Positions 5,308 to 5,915 of a DNA stretch of 5,915 bases are shown here, piece by piece. The notes beneath the pieces are model-generated. The model was not told the DNA's origin. It did not search any database and saw nothing but the letters and a program-made list of their open reading frames with translations. This DNA is from JBHIER01 sp046760705 [NCBI: bacterium] (lineage in GTDB: Bacteria; JBHIER01; G020348925): positions 1 through 5,915 of the forward strand of contig JBHIER010000234.1 in assembly GCA_046760705.1 (NCBI GenBank). Direction: 5' to 3'. Numbering within the stretch: position 1 is the first letter of the stretch; the number at the start of each line of letters is the position of its first letter. The translations under genes and the position numbers were made by a program.

Positions 5308-5915
5308 TTGAGAAAGAGGACATTTTTGATTATAATGCTTATTGTTGTGGCCGGGGGATTGGCTCTTTTTGGGATATATCGCCAGACTACCGAGGAGCCG
5401 GTGGAGGTGAGGACGATTACGGTCCAAAAGGGTAGCCTGGTCTCCAGTGTGATCGCCCCGGGAAGGATAAACTCGGAACGGATCGAAGCGATCAAGGCCC
5501 CGATAGAAGGTGTGATTAAAGGTGACGGCCATTTGAAGGAAGGCAGTGGCGTCAAGAAGGGGGAGATCATTGCCGCAATCAGAAAATTGGATGAAGAACT
5601 TGCTACTATTCGGCAAGATTTAGAACTGGCAGAGATCGATTTGGAATTGATTCAGGAGCAGAAAGCACAGGCACAGGAACTTTTGGCCGCCAAAGCCATT
5701 TCCCAGAAGCAGCTCCGGGAACTGGAGATCAGAGAGTACAAACAAGAGATTACGGTGGCCAATCTGAGGGAGAAGTTGAAGGAGAAACCAATCGTCGCTC
5801 CCTTTTCAGGGGTGATTACAAAGAAGAATTTTGAGCCCGGCCAAAAAGTGGAAGCTGGAGCAGAGCTGTTGACCGTCGTCGATATGAGTGCTCTTTTGAC
5901 CGTACTCTGGGTGAA
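5308..5915 (+). CDS. HlyD/RND-type membrane fusion (periplasmic adaptor) protein, 3' end cut by window
   Basis: The visible 202 residues start at TTG 5308. They show a basic N-terminus (RKR), one membrane anchor (about residues 6-24), and a first lipoyl half-motif at about 45-90 (KAPIEGVIKG...LKEGSGVKKGEII). A charged coiled-coil hairpin follows at about 92-160 (DEELATIRQDLELAEIDL; QKQLRELEIREYKQEI), then the returning lipoyl half at about 161-192 (PIVAPFSGVITKKNFEPGQK). This lipoyl-hairpin-lipoyl order is that of adaptors linking an inner membrane pump to a TolC channel. The barrel and membrane-proximal domains should lie beyond the edge. The neighbouring TolC-family gene supports the role. 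The type of pump (ABC of the MacB kind or RND) cannot be decided here; the single N-terminal anchor and absence of a lipobox cysteine fit either. Confidence 0.9.
   Translation, partial: MRKRTFLIIMLIVVAGGLALFGIYRQTTEEPVEVRTITVQKGSLVSSVIAPGRINSERIEAIKAPIEGVIKGDGHLKEGSGVKKGEIIAAIRKLDEELATIRQDLELAEIDLELIQEQKAQAQELLAAKAISQKQLRELEIREYKQEITVANLREKLKEKPIVAPFSGVITKKNFEPGQKVEAGAELLTVVDMSALLTVLWV

Overview
The window looks like chromosomal DNA of an uncultured Gram-negative bacterium, most likely from the FCB superphylum or a neighbouring candidate phylum. This is an inference from gene content. The strongest clue is a secreted protein ending in a FlgD-Ig-like / type IX-style C-terminal sorting domain (opening LAQNFPNPFN, closing KKMVLLR). 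A TolC-type outer membrane channel, an HlyD-type membrane fusion protein and a lipoprotein signal agree with a diderm envelope. Starts are often not ATG (GTG and TTG behind good Shine-Dalgarno sites). TAG is a normal stop here, ending two intact genes.

All recognisable genes are on the plus strand. Region 1 (about 37-642) is a lipoprotein-like gene that seems broken: no start codon where one is expected, and an in-frame TAG at 160-162. Region 2 (649-1235) holds a small secreted, cysteine-rich, FN3-like protein. It is bracketed almost exactly by 19-bp inverted repeats (18 of 19 positions match), the most unexpected structure in the window. Region 3 (1236-1532) has no convincing gene; it holds an AT-rich stretch with a promoter-like site and a 96-bp palindromic repeat element. 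Region 4 (1533-3689) encodes a large exported protein with 14 Ycf48/Asp-box-type repeats, enough for two seven-bladed propellers, plus the sorting domain. Its last codons and 3' flank carry two different heptanucleotide arrays. Region 5 (3690-3803) is a short gap with a dyad. Region 6 (3804 to the end) is the start of an efflux operon: a TolC-family channel, a 76-bp spacer with two small repeat structures, and the first 202 codons of a periplasmic adaptor that runs off the window.

The channel and adaptor should work together as the outer membrane and periplasmic parts of a tripartite exporter; the pump gene would be expected just downstream. The first three genes are all envelope or exported proteins, but nothing in the sequence ties them to one pathway. 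The intergenic DNA is rich in small repeats (inverted repeats, a palindromic element and a degenerate relative, 7-bp and 10-bp tandem arrays), so the most unusual content lies between the genes rather than in the conserved families.
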